Shown: positions 16,911-26,473, numbered from the stretch's first letter. The stretch: DNA of 64,000 nt from CADEEN01 sp963738425 (GCA_963738425.1 CAVTWT010000038.1:1-64000); one strand, 5' to 3'. The notes: a model not told the origin generated them from the letters alone. Numbers and translations: made by a program.

Positions 16911-17397
16911 TCACTCTCGATTCGGGACCATGCCGCTGCCGATCAGGTGCAGGACGGTGGCGTGGGGCTGCACCGGGGCGACTCGCTGCCCGGCGCTCGA
17001 TCTGCACACCCACTGCGGCCACGTCGTCGAACTTGTTCGGCTTGACCACCTTGACGCGCACCCAAGCCGCGCGAAACTCGACGAGCAGGATGTCGGCCAC
17101 CGCCTCGGCAAAGGCTTCGAGCAGCGTCAGCCGGTGTTCGGCCAGCAGGCGGTGCAGGCGTTCACGGACCACGCTGTAGTCGATCGTGTCGGCAATGCGG
17201 TCGGTGTCGCAAGCGCGGGCGCGCGGTACGCCGGCGTGGACGTCGATCACCAGTGGCTGTGGCCGGTGCAGCTCGCTGTCGTGGATGCCGATCACCGTCT
17301 GCCCGGTCAGAGCTTCGATGAAGATCAGGTCCAGCGGCAGATCGGATGGCTCGGCCGCAGCGGCGGGCGCCAGCGTCTGAAGTTTGCTCGAAATCAA
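16911..17397 (-). CDS. folB: Dihydroneopterin aldolase-like (FolB) protein, frameshifted near its end
   Basis: From TTG 17397 (with AGAAGGGA upstream) the frame reads LDLIFIEALTGQTVIGIHDSELHRPQPLVIDV, then DTIDYSVVRERLHRLL and LLEAFAEAVADILL, a FolB fold; FolB-type enzymes split dihydroneopterin during folate or methanopterin precursor synthesis. After VGVQIERR (about 16985) this frame runs on without stop across fae. The neighbouring frame continues RVAPVQPHATVLHLIGSGM and stops at 16911, next to the terminator, so one missing or extra base is likely. Only about 20 C-terminal residues are affected. Confidence 0.8.
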
Positions 17398-17561
17398 GTG
17401 TTATCCCTTCTGGCAACTGCCGCCAGTCACGATCGGTTGCAAGATGCAGGCCCGTCGTGCCATCGTCAACCGTGTTTCACCCGGTGCGCTGGAGCGCGAT
17501 GGCGCGCACGATGGCGACCGTTCCAGCTGACAGCTCATACCGCTTCGCGAGCAAGGATGCC

Positions 17562-19583
17562 ATGTCATTGACCCTGCACGACAGCCACCGTCACACCGAC
17601 CGCATTCTCGAGGTGGTGCGCGGCGGCTTGCATGAGCCGGCCAAGGACGTCGTCGCCCAGTCCTGGCGGCGCTGTCTGAACGACTACCAGCTGCACCCTG
17701 ACAAGCCGCGGGTGCCGTCGTTCCTGGCCCGCGTCGAGCTGGAGGAGCACCGCGCGCGCTGTGCCGACGTCATCGCCTGCGCACGCTACGAAATGACGAC
17801 GCTGTACCAGCAACTCGGCGACGCCGAGTCGGCGGTGGTGCTGACCGACACCAATGGCGTCATCGTGCACATGGTGTCGTCGCCCGAGTTCGCGTCGCAG
17901 GTCGGGCCGCTGGGCCTGCGCGTCGGCGGCGTCTGGAGCGAAACCGAGGCCGGCACCAATGGCATGGGCACCTGCCTGGCCGCCGCCGGGCCGGTCACGG
18001 TGCAGCGCGACGACCACTTCTTCACCCAGTTCACGCAGCTCACCTGTTCGGCCGTGCCGGTGTTCGACCCGTCGGGCGAGATCGCCGCGGTGCTCGACGT
18101 CACCAGCCGCTCGGGCCTGATGCAGCAGCACCTGCTGGTGCTGCTCGGCATGACCGCGCGCATGATCGAAAACCGCCTGATCGACCAGCGCTTTCGCAAC
18201 GCCCATCCGCTGCACTTCCACAGCCGGCCCGAGTTCGTCTACACGCTGCACGAAGGCAAGCTCGCCGTCGACGACGACGGCCGCATCCTCGCCGCCAACC
18301 GCAGCGCGCTGTTCCAGCTCGGCATGCAGTCGATGGACGAGGTGCGCTCGCGGCGCATCGAAGACCTGTTCCAGACCTCGCTCGAAGACATGCTCGAGCG
18401 CAGCAGCTCGTCGTCGTTTCACCCGGTCGTGACCTACCGTGCCAATGCGGCGCTGCGTTTCTTTGCGGTGATGCGGCGGCCGGCACAAGGGCTGGTGGTG
18501 CCGAACACGGCGGCCGCTGCGGCCACGCCGGCGCTGTCGATCGTGCCGGCGCGCGCGCCAGTGCGGCGCGCCGTTCAGCCGCAGAGTGGCGAATCGAGCG
18601 TGACCTTCGATGATCCGCGCCTCGTCGCCCACCTCGACACCGCGCGCCGCGTCATCGCACGGCGCACGCCGGTGCTGCTGTGCGGCGAAACCGGCTCGGG
18701 CAAGGAAGTCTTTGCGCGCGCGGTGCACGAGGCCAGCCCGCATGCCGGCGGCGCTTTTGTGGCCGTCAACTGCGCCAGCCTGCCGGAAACGCTGATCGAG
18801 TCCGAACTCTTCGGCTACCGCGCCGGCGCCTTCACCGGCGCGGTGCGCTCCGGGCGCCGCGGCAAGATCCTGCAAGCCGACGGCGGCACGCTCTTCCTCG
18901 ACGAGATCGCCGACATGCCGCTCGAATTGCAGGCCCGCCTGCTGCGCGTGCTCGACGAACGCCATGTCACGCCGCTCGGCACGGAGGAGGTCATCCCGGT
19001 CGACTTCCAGCTCATCAGCGCCAGCCACGAGCACCTGCCGGCGCGCGTGCGCGAGGGCCGCTTCCGCGAGGATCTGTACTACCGGCTGGCCGGCGTCGAG
19101 CTGCAGTTACCGCCGCTGCGCGAGCGCAGCGACCGCCGTGAGCTGATCCGCCGCGTGCTGCTGGCCGAAGGCGGCGCCCAATCCACGCTGACGGCCGAGG
19201 CCGAACGCGCGCTGCTCGAGCACCCGTGGCCGGGCAACATCCGCCAGCTCTGCCACGTGCTGCGCACCGCCGCGGCGCTGGCCGACGGCAAGCCGATCTC
19301 GCGCGAGCACCTGCCGTCGATGCAGGCGACGCCGCCTTCGCGCCCCGTGCCCGTGGCGGACGCGCCGCAGCCCGATGTTCTGCCGGGTGAATTGGGGCAT
19401 GACAATGACGTGCCGCCTGTCAAGCTCAATCCGATCCAGGCCAACGAGCGGCAGGTGCTGCTGCAGATGTTGAAGCAGCACCGCTGGAATGTGAGCAACG
19501 TCGCCAAGGCGCTCGATGTCAGCCGAAACACGCTCTACCGCAAGCTCCACAAGCTCCACATCGAGGTCTCGCACCCCGAATGA
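17562..19583 (+). CDS. Sigma-54-dependent Fis-family activator (AcoR type)
   Basis: 673 residues. Order: N-terminal GAF sensor domain (about 60-215, SETEAGTNGMGTCLAA), a PAS-like segment (about 225-320), AAA+ domain with Walker A GETGSGKE (about 375), GAFTGA loop (about 421) that contacts sigma-54, and DGGTLFLDEIADMP Walker B, then a Fis helix-turn-helix at the end (WNVSNVAKALDVSRNTLYRKL). AAGGA precedes ATG 17562. The longer upstream frame is not supported. It sits between the folB-like gene and dmrB, so it probably senses a C1 or alcohol-related signal and drives nearby sigma-54 promoters; target genes are unknown. Confidence 0.92.
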   Translation: MSLTLHDSHRHTDRILEVVRGGLHEPAKDVVAQSWRRCLNDYQLHPDKPRVPSFLARVELEEHRARCADVIACARYEMTTLYQQLGDAESAVVLTDTNGVIVHMVSSPEFASQVGPLGLRVGGVWSETEAGTNGMGTCLAAAGPVTVQRDDHFFTQFTQLTCSAVPVFDPSGEIAAVLDVTSRSGLMQQHLLVLLGMTARMIENRLIDQRFRNAHPLHFHSRPEFVYTLHEGKLAVDDDGRILAANRSALFQLGMQSMDEVRSRRIEDLFQTSLEDMLERSSSSSFHPVVTYRANAALRFFAVMRRPAQGLVVPNTAAAAATPALSIVPARAPVRRAVQPQSGESSVTFDDPRLVAHLDTARRVIARRTPVLLCGETGSGKEVFARAVHEASPHAGGAFVAVNCASLPETLIESELFGYRAGAFTGAVRSGRRGKILQADGGTLFLDEIADMPLELQARLLRVLDERHVTPLGTEEVIPVDFQLISASHEHLPARVREGRFREDLYYRLAGVELQLPPLRERSDRRELIRRVLLAEGGAQSTLTAEAERALLEHPWPGNIRQLCHVLRTAAALADGKPISREHLPSMQATPPSRPVPVADAPQPDVLPGELGHDNDVPPVKLNPIQANERQVLLQMLKQHRWNVSNVAKALDVSRNTLYRKLHKLHIEVSHPE

Positions 19584-20148
19584 GGCGGCGCGGTCGCGCT
19601 TCGCCTGGTGCATCACCGGCTCCGGCCACTTTCTAGAAGAGTCGATCGCGCTGGCGGAGCGCTTGCCGCAGCTCGATCTGTTCTTGTCCGACGCAGCCGA
19701 AGAGGTGCTGCCGATCTACAACATCCGCATCGAAGATCTGCGGCCACGCTTCGCGCCGGGCTTTCGCCTGCTGCGCGACAAGACGGCGAGCGCGGTGCCG
19801 GTGGGCATGCTTTATGACGACGTCTATCACACCGTCGTCGTCGCGCCAGCGACGAGCAACACGGTGGCGAAGTGCGTCGTCGGCATCAGCGACACGCTGC
19901 CGACCAACATGTTTGCGCAGGCCGGCAAGCTCGGCATCGCGAGCATCGTCTTCGCCTGCGACACCGAGCCTGTCGTCATCACGAAGTCGCCGCACGACTG
20001 GGTGACGCTGCACCCGCGGCGCATCGAGCTCGACAACGTCGAGAGGTTGCGAGGCTTCGAGCACTGCCAGGTCGTGTGTTCGCCGGCGGAGCTGGAGAGC
20101 GTGTTGAGCGCGCGTTTGGCCGAGCTGTCTCTCGCATGGACGCGATGA
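19516..20148 (+). CDS. dmrB: Dihydromethanopterin reductase-type flavoprotein
   Basis: About 185 conserved residues: FAWCITGSGHFLEESIALAERLPQLDLFLSDAAEEVL, KTASAVPVGMLYDDVYHTVVVAPATSNTVAKCVVGISDTLPTNMFAQAGK, CDTEP and PRRIELDNVERLRGF. This is the UbiX/PAD-like FMN family called archaeoflavoprotein; the Burkholderia relative DmrB reduces dihydromethanopterin, the last step of H4MPT synthesis. No ATG exists close to the conserved start. ATG 19516 lies inside the regulator gene and would add about 30 low-complexity residues, so the true start may be a non-AUG codon near 19585. Confidence 0.85.
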   Translation: MSAETRSTASSTSSTSRSRTPNEAARSRFAWCITGSGHFLEESIALAERLPQLDLFLSDAAEEVLPIYNIRIEDLRPRFAPGFRLLRDKTASAVPVGMLYDDVYHTVVVAPATSNTVAKCVVGISDTLPTNMFAQAGKLGIASIVFACDTEPVVITKSPHDWVTLHPRRIELDNVERLRGFEHCQVVCSPAELESVLSARLAELSLAWTR

Positions 20149-20340
20149 CCGAGGCCTGCGACGACTGCGCACGGCCCGAGGGCGCTGCGGCGCCGTCGCT
20201 CATGCTGGAGTACCAGAAATCGCGCCGTCGCCGCAGCGCCCTCGGGCCTGGATGGCATGGCGCCTTTCGAGGCGGCGAATACAGAACAGAACGCTCAGTT
20301 GGCCGTCATGACAACGCATGGCGCACTTCAAAGGAACCGC

Positions 20341-20511
20341 ATGAGCCTCAATGAATTCATCGCCGAACTGCAGCAACTTCGTGCTGCGCATGGAGGCGAT
20401 CTTCAGGTGTGGGTACTTGAGCGCAGCCCAATGGGACCGCGCGCCTATGTGGGAGACATGCACCCACCAGACTTCCGGTTGCCACCGGACAAGGTGGTCT
20501 ACATTGAGTGA
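20341..20511 (+). CDS. Hypothetical 56-residue protein
   Basis: Reads MSLNEFIAELQQLRAAHGGD, then LQVWVLERSPMGPRAYVGDM and ends PDKVVYIE. AAAGGAA precedes the ATG. It resembles no family I recognise by name; the beginning looks like a short helix common in small phage or DUF proteins with the pattern LxxLxxxHGD. Base composition is lower in GC than neighbouring genes, as in the next gene. Confidence 0.5.
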   Translation: MSLNEFIAELQQLRAAHGGDLQVWVLERSPMGPRAYVGDMHPPDFRLPPDKVVYIE

Positions 20512-20536
20512 CCAAGCACTCTTGTAGGAGGAGATC

Positions 20537-21021
20537 GTGGCCGAGTCGGGATCGTTCGCACAACACTACAGCAACCTTCACGAGGAAGAGTTGCTGTCGC
20601 TTTGAAGAATAACCTTGTTCCGGAGGCTCGTGCAGCGCTGGCCGCTGAGCTTGAAGCTCGTCAACTTTCAAAACCTCCGTTGCCTCCGCTCGATTCCGAA
20701 GACGAAGGCATCAGCCAACAACCGGAGCGGCCCGGCGCAAGGCTGCGGTGGTGGAAATGGCTGAAGTTCTACGGAGCTGTTGCGCCACTCGTCTTCCTGA
20801 ACGTTCTCCACAATGCAAAGTACGCCACTGGTGCGCTTTGGTATGTGCTTGCGAGCGCGGTTGGCTATGGCCTCGCGGTCACTTGGATCCTGTTCACACA
20901 GAACAAAACAGAGCCGTGGAGCAAAGGAGCCACACTCTCGTCATTCGTGGTTGTTCACGCGTTTGTCATAGGCATGCTGCTCACGGTCACTCGAGTGCTG
21001 TGGCAGGTGGGGCATCGGTAG
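20537..21021 (+). CDS. Small membrane protein of unknown function, frameshifted
   Basis: GTG 20537 with TAGGAGGAGA upstream reads AESGSFAQHYSNLHEEELLSL and then meets TGA at 20601. The next frame continues at once as ALKNNLVPEARAALAAELEAR. Together they match the common bacterial segment E-E-E-L-L-x-L-A-x-x-x-x-x-L-x-x-E-A-x-x-x-L-x-x-E-L. A small indel near 20601 is the simplest reading. Downstream are two membrane helices (VAPLVFLNVLHNAKYATGALW region and SFVVVHAFVIGMLLTVTRVL). Function unknown; codon use is less GC-rich than the methylotrophy genes. Confidence 0.6.
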
Positions 21022-21220
21022 TGCGGGGGCGAGCAGTGCCGGCTCTCAAGCCACTCCCTCCACGTAGGTGACCTGCAAGGACCTTTTCAGAGTGACTTGC
21101 AAGCGAATTGCATGAGGGGCAGGCCAGAGGCCGGTGCGGCGACGGTGCGATTTCTGGTACCCCAGCATGAGCGCCGGCGCCGCGCCGGCTTCTGGCCTTA
21201 GCGCAGACGCCCGTTAAGCC
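21022..21220. other. Intergenic stretch, nothing recognised
   Basis: 199 bases between the unknown membrane protein and the dihydropteroate-synthase-like gene. No credible gene, terminator or repeat was seen; it should contain the promoter of the following genes. Confidence 0.4.
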
Positions 21221-22611
21221 ATGGAACACATCGTCTTCCTGACCGGCCACTTGGCGCAGCCACAGTTGTACAAGGTGCTGGCCGGCATGGCCAACGCCCC
21301 GTTCACCTGGGAAGTGCGCGATGTCGGCGTGCAGGTCGCCGCGCTGATGACGGTCGACATGATCCGCCGCCGCGTGCCGGCGCCGCTGCAGGCGCAGCGC
21401 ATGATCGTGCCCGGACGCTGCCGCGGCGACATCGATGCTTTGACGGCGCACTACAGCGTGCCCGTGCAGCGCGGGCCGGAAGAGATGAAAGACCTGCCGC
21501 AGTTCTTCAACCAGCAAGCGCAGCCGGTGGACTTGAGCCAGCGCGCTGTCGAGATCTTTGCCGAGATCGTCGATGCGCCTCGCCTGACGGTGGCCGCGAT
21601 CGTCGAGCGCGCACGCACGCTGTCGCGAGACGGCGCCGATGTGATCGATGTCGGCTGCCTGCCGGAGACGGCGTTCGCGCACCTCGAAGACAGCTGTGCG
21701 TGCACTGAAGGCCGAAGGCTTTCGTGTCAGCGTCGATTCGGTCGATGCGCAGGAGTTGCTGCGTGGCGGCCGCGCTGGCGCCGACTACCTGTTGAGCCTC
21801 ACGGCGGACACGCTGTGGGTGGCTGATGAAGTGGCCGCAACGCCGGTGCTGATCCCACGCACGCCGGCCGACGAGGCCTCGCTGCGACGAAGCCATCGCC
21901 GGCATGCAGCAGCGCGGTCGCGCCTTCTTCGCCGACCCGATCCTCGACCCGATTCCGTTCGGCTTCACGGCGTCGATCGTTCGCTATCACCGCCTGCGCG
22001 AGCGCTTTGCGGACGTGCCCATCATGATGGGCATCGGCAACCTGACCGAACTTGTCGAGGCCGACACCAGTGGCATCAACGCCTTGCTGCTCGGCATGGC
22101 CGCCGAACTGAACGTGAGCGCGGTGCTGACGACGCAGGTCAGCGCGCATGCGCGGCGCGCGGTGCGCGAGGCCGACTGGGCGCGCCGCATCATGCATGCC
22201 GCGGCGCAACAGCGCAGCCTGCCCAAAGGCCTGAGCAACGCGTTGATGACGGTGCATGCCAAGCACCCGTTCCCCGACAGCGCAGAGGAGATCGCCGCGA
22301 CCGCCGCACAAGTGCGCGATCCGAACTTTCGCGTGCAGGTGTCTCCGGACGGTCTGCACGTGTACAACCGCGACGGTCTGCGCACGGGGCAGGGCGCTTT
22401 CGAGTTGTGGCCCCGGCTCGGTTTGGAGAACGACGCTGCACATGCTTTTTACATGGGCGTCGAACTGGCGCACGCCGAGATTGCGTTGCGCCTGGGCAAA
22501 CGGTATGTGCAGGACCAGCCGCTCGACTGGGGCTGTGCCGACGAAAGAAGCGCACAAGACCTGAACGCGTGGTGTGCGCCCGGCACGACCATGAAAAAAT
22601 CGCCGCCATGA
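21221..22611 (+). CDS. Dihydropteroate synthase-like protein, two frameshifts
   Basis: Three consecutive frames make one protein of about 463 residues: MEHIVFLTGHLAQPQLYKVL to AFAHLEDS; VRALKAEGFRVSVDSVDAQELL to TPADEASL (shift near 21696); and DEAIAGMQQRGRAFFADPILDPIPFGF onward (shift near 21887). The TIM-barrel part has DGADVIDVGC and MMGIGNLTELVEADTSGINALL, the pterin-binding-like pattern. Such proteins are conserved in H4MPT islands and archaea and are proposed to act in methanopterin synthesis. It ends MKKSPP in an ATGA overlap with the next gene. Confidence 0.85.
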
Positions 22612-23181
22612 ACGATCAGATTTTCGAAACCGTCGTCACCACCGTCGCAGCCGACGGCACGCCCCATGTGGCGCCGATGGGTGTGCGCTACCAGGGAGAG
22701 CGCATCGTGCTGATGCCGTTCAAGCCGTCGACGACGCACGACAACATCGTCGCCAGCGGCCACGCCGTGCTCAACCTCGTCACCGACTCGCGCGTTTTTG
22801 CCGGCTGCGTCACCGGCCGCAAGACTTGGCCGACGCTGCCGGCCGATGCAGGTGCCAGGCGTGCGCCTGGCCTGTGCGCTGGAGCACATCGAGCTGCGCC
22901 TGGCCGAGCGCGACGACGATGCGCAGCGTCCGGTGCTGAAGCTCGACCGCGTGCACGCCGTGCGCCACGCGCCATTTGCCGGCCTGAATCGCGCGCAGGC
23001 GGCGGTGATCGAGGGCGCGGTGCTGGTCAGCCGCCTGCACATGCTGCCGGTGGAGAAAGTGGACAGCGAAATGGCCTACCTGCAGATCGCCATCGACAAG
23101 ACCGCCGGCGACGGCGAGCGCGAAGCGTGGGCGTGGTTGCGTGAAGCCGTGGCGATGCACCGCGCGAGGCCACCGCGATGA
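22608..23181 (+). CDS. DUF447-family protein of the H4MPT island, frameshifted
   Basis: MNDQIFETVVTTVAADGTPHVAPMGVRYQGERIVLMPFKPS up to GRKTWPTLPADA in one frame, then VPGVRLACALEHIELRLAERDD to the stop at 23181 in the next; the shift is near 22845. DUF447 proteins have a split-barrel flavin-reductase-like fold and are found with methanopterin genes in archaea and methylotrophs. Activity unknown. The start overlaps the preceding stop (ATGA) and the end overlaps the mfnB-like start by 4 bases, so the three form one coupled unit. Confidence 0.82.
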
Positions 23182-23972
23182 AGCTGCTGATCAGCGTGCG
23201 CAGCGCGCCCGAGGCCTTGCTGGCCGCAGCGGGTGGGGCTGACTTCATCGATCTGAAAGAGCCGCGCCATGGCGCGCTCGGTGGGTTGCCGCTGGCGACG
23301 ATCCGAGACTGCGTCGCTGCGCTGCGCGATGTCGCGGTGCCGATCAGCGCGACGATCGGCGACCTGCCGATGCAGGCGCTCGACGACATCGCGACGCGTG
23401 TGCACGCTGTGGCCGATTGCGGCGTGGACTTCGTCAAGGTCGGCATTGAAAACGATGCTGCCGCGCGTGACGTGCTGGCGATGCTGGCCGATTGCGGCCG
23501 ACCCGTCGTGCCCGTGTTCATTGCCGACCGTGGCCTCGACGCAGCGCTGGTGAGCTACGCCGCCAGTCTCGGCTTCGCGGGCCTGATGGTGGACACCGCC
23601 GACAAAGGTGCTGGCAGCCTGTTCGACTGCGTGCCGATGGCTGCGCTGCAGCAGTTCATCGATGTCTCGCGCGCCGCGTCGCTGATGTGCGGCCTGGCCG
23701 GCGCGTTGCGCGTCGAGCACCTGCCGCGGCTTGCGTCCCTCGCGCCGGACTTCGCCGGCTTTCGCACGGCGGTGTGCAACGGCGACCGCAGCGGCGCGCT
23801 CGACCCGCAGCGCTTGCGCGCGCTGCGTCTGGCCACGCAGGGCCGCCCCAAGGGGACTGAGGGCCCTTCGGGGGATAGCGAACGCAGTGAGCTTGGGGGC
23901 TCCTATGACGCGTCGGGTGGACGCGAGGCGCCCATCAGGAGCGCGCGCACGGAGTCAAGCGCGCTCTTGTGA
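23178..23972 (+). CDS. mfnB: (5-formylfuran-3-yl)methyl phosphate synthase-like (MfnB)
   Basis: TIM-barrel protein of the DUF556/MfnB family, which makes 4-(hydroxymethyl)-2-furancarboxaldehyde phosphate, the furan precursor of methanofuran. Key features: MKLLISVRSAPEALLAAAGGADFIDLKEP with the Schiff-base-type Lys, ISATIGD, DFVKVGIEND with a second Lys, and SLMCGLAGALRVEHLPRL. Homology ends near residue 222 (RLRALRLAT); the last 40 residues are read from a REP-like repeat and overlap mfnE antisense, so the true stop is probably about 23845-23860 and may be hidden by another small indel. Confidence 0.85.
   Translation: MKLLISVRSAPEALLAAAGGADFIDLKEPRHGALGGLPLATIRDCVAALRDVAVPISATIGDLPMQALDDIATRVHAVADCGVDFVKVGIENDAAARDVLAMLADCGRPVVPVFIADRGLDAALVSYAASLGFAGLMVDTADKGAGSLFDCVPMAALQQFIDVSRAASLMCGLAGALRVEHLPRLASLAPDFAGFRTAVCNGDRSGALDPQRLRALRLATQGRPKGTEGPSGDSERSELGGSYDASGGREAPIRSARTESSALL
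23838..23900 (+). repeat. REP-like Burkholderiales repeat
   Basis: CCGCCCCAAGGGGACTGAGGGCCC then TTCGGGGGATAGCGAACGC and AGTGAGCTTGGGGGC: a CCCCAAGGGG/CCCCCAAGC-rich hairpin-forming unit between the convergent mfnB and mfnE genes. Units of this type are frequent at gene ends in Burkholderiales. Confidence 0.6.
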
Positions 23973-24506
23973 ACGATGCTGATCGGGAAGGCGACGCCGT
24001 CGGCCATCGAGGCAAAGCGCCGATCGACGCACGCCGTTCTGGCTCAACTGGGCGAGCGTTGCCGAGCCGTCGATCGCGCATGACTTGACCATGACCAGGC
24101 GCTCGGCGTTGAGCTGACGCGCCAGATGCACGGCCATGCTGTCGGCGGTGAGGTCCCAGTTCGCCAGCGCATCGGCCTGCGTGCGAAGCCACTCCATCGG
24201 CAGCCAGACGGCGGTGTGGCCGCCGTGCAGCACGCGCCGGATCTCGGCTTCGCTGCTGGCCAGTTGCAGCTGCGGGTTCAGGCTCTGCGCCATGTAGGCG
24301 GTTTGCGCCATCGCCAGCACCGCCATGTTGTGAGCCGCCGTGTCGTCGAACTGCCATACGCCTTGCGCGTGCCGCACCTCGTCGGCAAAACGTCCGCCGC
24401 CGCAGACCACGGTGACGCGTCCGCCGCCAAGCTGCGCCAGCAGCGCCAGCCACTGCGGCAGCAGCGGATCGCCGGTCAGACTGCCACCGAGTTTGACGAC
24501 CCACAT
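23903..24506 (-). CDS. mfnE: Amino-acid-kinase-family protein, MfnE-like, frameshifted
   Basis: From ATG 24506: MWVVKLGGSLTGDPLLPQWL, VTVVCGGGRFADEVRHAQG, then ADSMAVHLARQLNAERLVMVKS, the amino-acid-kinase fold. MfnE phosphorylates (aminomethyl)furan methyl phosphate to the diphosphate in methanofuran synthesis. Near 24050 the frame must shift once: the continuation VDRRFASMADGVAFPISIVH, then KSALDSVRALLMGAS, ends at TAG (23903-23905), while the unshifted frame loses all similarity. The start is adjacent to the mfnF stop, so mfnD-mfnF-mfnE form one minus-strand operon. Confidence 0.82.
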
Positions 24507-24507
24507 G

Positions 24508-25557
24508 TCAGGCGTTCTTACTGTGAAGCGACCACAGGGCCGCCACCGCCACGCTCGGCGCGCAGACCTGCGCCCAGCGCGCAGCAGGCCCGGCGACGCG
24601 AGCGACGTGGCTCGCATAGCTCACACAGTTCTCGCCGAGCTCGCGCACGAGGAAGTCGCCGCAGCCGGCGCTGATCAGCAGCGTGTCATCGGCCAGCGCG
24701 TGAAGCTGTTTGACGCGAGCGAGTTGCTCGCGCAGGGCGGTCAATTGATGGCGTTTCCATTCGCGCGCAAAGGCCAGCCAGTCGCCTTCCGTGCCGTCAC
24801 GAGCATCGAGGCCGATCATGCGGGCCAGGCGTTGTTGCGTGGCCTTTACCTCCTTGGCCGCGCCGTCGGCGCTGGCGGCCTGGTCGTGCGCAGGGTCGAG
24901 CTCGCCGGTGAGCCGATAGACATCGGCCGTGGTGGCGAAGAACTCGTTCATGACATTGAACTCGCGCCCGTGCCAGGCGATGCGCTGCGCCACCGCGCAC
25001 AGCGGCGTGCGCACGACACCGTGATAGACCAGCTCGCCGCTGGCCAGACGGTCGGCGTCGGTGCGCGCCTGTGTCAGCACGCGGCCGCGGCGCAGCGCGA
25101 TGAGGTCCGTGGTCGTGCTGCCGATATCGACCAGCAACGCATCGTGCTCGGCGAGTTGCATCGCTGCGTGCAGGGCGGTCGCCAGCCAGTTGGCCGAAGC
25201 GACCTGCCGCCACTGCCGCGCCACTTGCCTGGGGCCGCACCAGCCCGCATCGCCGGCAAAGAAATGCAGCGTGTCGGGTGGGAAGGTTTGCGCCAGCGCG
25301 GCGGCGATGCGCTGCACACCGTCTTCGCGGTCGGCGAACAGGTCGACCATCTCGCCGGTCATCGTCACCGCATGCTGAGCTTGCGCCAGCGCAGGCCAGC
25401 GCTGTTGCGCGGCGGCCAGCGCCTGCTGCAGATGCTCCAGGCCCTGCCAGAGCGGGCAGGGCCATTGCGCAGCATCAACCACTTCGCTGCCGCGCAGCAG
25501 GCTCGCCTTGACATGCGCGCCGCCGATGTCCCAACCGACGACCGTGGTCTCATGCAT
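24508..25557 (-). CDS. mfnF: MfnF-like H4MPT-linked C1 pathway protein
   Basis: 349 residues of the hydantoinase/oxoprolinase-like ASKHA family: WDIGGAHVKASLLRG at the N-terminus, VTMTGEMVDLFADREDGV, LLVDIGSTTTDLIALRRG (about 133-150), and ISAGCGDFLVRELG. Known as a conserved protein of the H4MPT-linked pathway; the archaeal enzyme MfnF couples furfurylamine diphosphate with glutamyl-tyramine. ATG 25557 (MHETTVVGW) is preferred to upstream codons. It overlaps mfnD by 8 bases. Confidence 0.85.
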   Translation of the reverse strand: MHETTVVGWDIGGAHVKASLLRGSEVVDAAQWPCPLWQGLEHLQQALAAAQQRWPALAQAQHAVTMTGEMVDLFADREDGVQRIAAALAQTFPPDTLHFFAGDAGWCGPRQVARQWRQVASANWLATALHAAMQLAEHDALLVDIGSTTTDLIALRRGRVLTQARTDADRLASGELVYHGVVRTPLCAVAQRIAWHGREFNVMNEFFATTADVYRLTGELDPAHDQAASADGAAKEVKATQQRLARMIGLDARDGTEGDWLAFAREWKRHQLTALREQLARVKQLHALADDTLLISAGCGDFLVRELGENCVSYASHVARVAGPAARWAQVCAPSVAVAALWSLHSKNA

Positions 25558-26449
25558 GCAGCAACTCCGCCGCCAGGTTGCGGCCGAGTGCGGCCGACAG
25601 TCCGACATAGGCGCAGGTCACGCGCGGGTTGACTTCGATCACCACCGGGCCACGGCCCTCGTGCCACACCAGATCGATGCCGACGAAGCCGCGCAGGCCG
25701 GGAATCGCACGCACGACCTCACGGGCGATGCGTTCGAACTCGGCGCCTTGCGAGCCGGTGGCGGCTTGCCGATCGATCGCCACCCCTTCGAACGATACGC
25801 GGCCTTGGCCATCGATCGAGATCTGCTGCCGGTTTACGCTCAGCAACTCGAAGCTCGACCGCCGGCAGAGCAGCGACAGGCTCATCGCCGCGCCTTCAAT
25901 CCAGGGTTCGATCACCACCGACGGAGCGGCTTGATCGCGTGCGGCGCTCAGATCGGCGTGCAAAAGAATGTCAGCCGCACCGGCGCCGTCGTCGGGTTTG
26001 GTGACCCAGCGCCGCGTCGAAGGATCGCGGGCAAGAGCCCGTGGTGTCAGCACGCCGTGTGCGGCCAGGCGCTCGATGGTGGCGCGCTTGCTGCTGGTCA
26101 GCGCAATCGAGGCCGCGTCGCAGCCGAGCCAGCGCGCGGGTTCAATCGAACGCTGCAGCGACGACAGCAGACCCTCAGTTTCCGGCGCTACGACCCACAC
26201 GGCATCGTGCGCCGCAGACTCGCGCGCGACGAACTCGGCGGGCGACTCACCGGCATGGGCCTGCACGCCAACCGCGCCGTGCGGCAGCACGCTCGCCCGC
26301 GCGCAAGTCGCAGCCGTGACGTTGCAGCCTTCGACCCGCAGCAAGTCGGCCACCATCGCGTCGCGCATCGACACGCCCATGCGCAGCAGCGCGTCGCCAT
26401 GGAAGTCGCCGCCGCCGCTGAGATACTCGACCACCCAGACCCGCTTCAT
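25550..26449 (-). CDS. mfnD: ATP-grasp ligase, MfnD-like
   Basis: 299 residues beginning MKRVWVVEYLSGGGDF. ATP-grasp marks: RRWVTKPDDGAGAADILLH (about 145-165), VVIEPWIEGAAMSLSLLC, and VVIEVNPRVTCAYVGL (about 274-289). MfnD in archaea ligates glutamate to tyramine for methanofuran; in Methylorubrum methylofuran carries tyrosine and polyglutamate, so the acceptor here may be tyrosine. It starts 24 bases from the divergent HisA-like gene. Confidence 0.82.
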   Translation of the reverse strand: MKRVWVVEYLSGGGDFHGDALLRMGVSMRDAMVADLLRVEGCNVTAATCARASVLPHGAVGVQAHAGESPAEFVARESAAHDAVWVVAPETEGLLSSLQRSIEPARWLGCDAASIALTSSKRATIERLAAHGVLTPRALARDPSTRRWVTKPDDGAGAADILLHADLSAARDQAAPSVVIEPWIEGAAMSLSLLCRRSSFELLSVNRQQISIDGQGRVSFEGVAIDRQAATGSQGAEFERIAREVVRAIPGLRGFVGIDLVWHEGRGPVVIEVNPRVTCAYVGLSAALGRNLAAELLHA

Positions 26450-26473
26450 CGTTGTACTGTCGTCCCCGGTTCC

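Noticed and set aside
15979..17397. 472-codon minus-strand open frame covering fae
   Set aside because: Only the first part (FolB-like) is real; the rest is antisense to fae, and the frame is open because of a likely indel near 16985.
17346..17561. 72-codon N-terminal extension of the sigma-54 activator
   Set aside because: It overlaps the folB-like start region antisense, has no domain similarity, and ATG 17562 has a good ribosome-binding site.
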